Shown here: positions 63,683 to 64,000 of the stretch, in pieces
How positions within the stretch are numbered: the first letter of the stretch is position 1
Layout of the letters: each line of letters begins with the position of its first letter
Source of the DNA: Stentor coeruleus
Taxonomy: Eukaryota; Ciliophora; Heterotrichea; Heterotrichida; Stentoridae
Assembly (NCBI GenBank): GCA_001970955.1
Contig: MPUH01000021.1
Location: forward strand, 1-64,000
Direction of reading: 5' to 3'
DNA length: 64,000 nucleotides
Notes under the pieces: generated by a model
Told to the model about the DNA's origin: nothing
The model's database searches: none
What the model saw: the letters and a program-made list of their open reading frames with translations, nothing else
Translations under genes and position numbers: made by a program

Positions 63683-64000
63683 ATGGAAGCAGATAATAAG
63701 CGCCAACTAAAAATCAAGTCTGGTGTAGTCAAACGAATTACAAGAGAACATGATTCCTATCAGAAGGAGATCCAAAAAGATAAAGATCGTATCGAAAAAC
63801 TCAGAGACAACAATGGTGGGGAACATGCGATAAGAAAACAAGAAGAGGTGCTTCAAGAGACAATCCAAATGATCCCAAATACCAAGAAAAGATTACAAGA
63901 TGCTTTAGAAGATTTATGCAATTTCATGAAAGAAAATGATACTGATCAAGAAATGATTTCAAGTGAAGAATGGGCAGAGTCGAATAGAATAGTTGAACAA
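63683..64000 (+). CDS. TBCA: Tubulin-folding cofactor A, 3' end outside the window
   Basis: An open frame of 106 codons runs to the window edge. It matches TBCA along its length: LKIKSGVVKRITREHDSY near the start (TBCA: LKIKTGVVKRL), KDRIEKLR, AIRKQEEVLQETIQMIPNTK (TBCA: IKKQ.EILQE..MMIP) and the final helix around WAESNRIVEQ. Only a few residues should be missing. TBCA is a three-helix protein that captures beta-tubulin during tubulin folding and recycling. A ciliate with thousands of cilia and cortical microtubules needs this pathway. The start is preceded by tataaa, an AT-rich context like other starts here. Confidence 0.9.
   Translation, partial: MEADNKRQLKIKSGVVKRITREHDSYQKEIQKDKDRIEKLRDNNGGEHAIRKQEEVLQETIQMIPNTKKRLQDALEDLCNFMKENDTDQEMISSEEWAESNRIVEQ

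Noticed and set aside
1-64000. tRNA genes, rRNA, CRISPR arrays, telomere repeats, virus-like elements
   Set aside because: I found no cloverleaf pattern, spaced direct repeats, terminal telomere array or capsid/integrase/polymerase-like frames. Scattered ccctaa-like words occur in C-rich flanks, as expected by composition.

Overview
This window looks like macronuclear DNA of a heterotrich ciliate, most likely Stentor or a close relative. The sequence is very AT-rich. Genes are short-spaced on both strands. The decisive sign is the introns: I can place 26 of them, every one exactly 15 nt long, GT...AG, with an A at position 10. Tiny introns of this kind are known from Stentor and its kin. Outside these introns the genes read with the standard code. 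All 33 visible terminators are TAA (25) or TAG (8); none is TGA.

Layout. 830-6889: a giant repeat-built surface protein with a multi-pass C-terminus, followed by a decayed fragment of a relative. 7227-9460: two START-domain genes in tandem, the second frameshifted. 9521-12657: a PARL-like rhomboid that lacks its catalytic residues, a ULP1/SENP-like protein that lacks its catalytic residues, and a voltage-sensor-like membrane protein. 13032-20103 (minus): a small two-TM protein, a DYRK kinase, a ZnT9-like transporter and an OSCA/TMEM63 channel. 21007-23113 (plus): an EF-hand protein, proteasome beta-6 and a COMMD protein. 23252-25735 (minus): a coiled-coil protein and an HD-domain hydrolase. 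26121-31606: CNNM-like, prenylated coiled-coil, BCAS3-like and CDPK genes, in two tight convergent pairs. 32132-42043: MFS transporter, PTEN-type phosphatase-like, lipid-anchored unknown, TOM1-like 7-TM, CK1, FAM136A and TauE/SafE-like genes. 42044-44801: long non-coding stretch with a decayed copy of the next gene. 44802-49337: a second giant receptor-like protein with LamG-like and Cys-rich modules. 50155-58312: DYRK, CaMKK-like and AGC kinases and a Cys-rich surface protein. 58693-61633 (minus): OTU1/YOD1 and a B-box-like protein. 63683-end: tubulin cofactor A.

The set is ordinary chromosomal housekeeping, signalling and membrane genes, not a single pathway. Signalling is prominent: six protein kinases plus several Ca-binding or channel-like proteins. 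The two giant surface proteins share a C-terminal membrane region, and both have decayed fragments beside them, so this family appears to duplicate and die locally.

The assembly has six single-N joints, each flanked by the same sequence on both sides. These are unmerged contig overlaps and they create false duplications, one of them inside the first giant gene. I found no tRNA, rRNA, transposon, virus-like element or CRISPR array. The least explained pattern is a base-composition switch in every intergenic region: G-rich just right of any gene and C-rich just left of any gene on the + strand, whatever the gene orientation.
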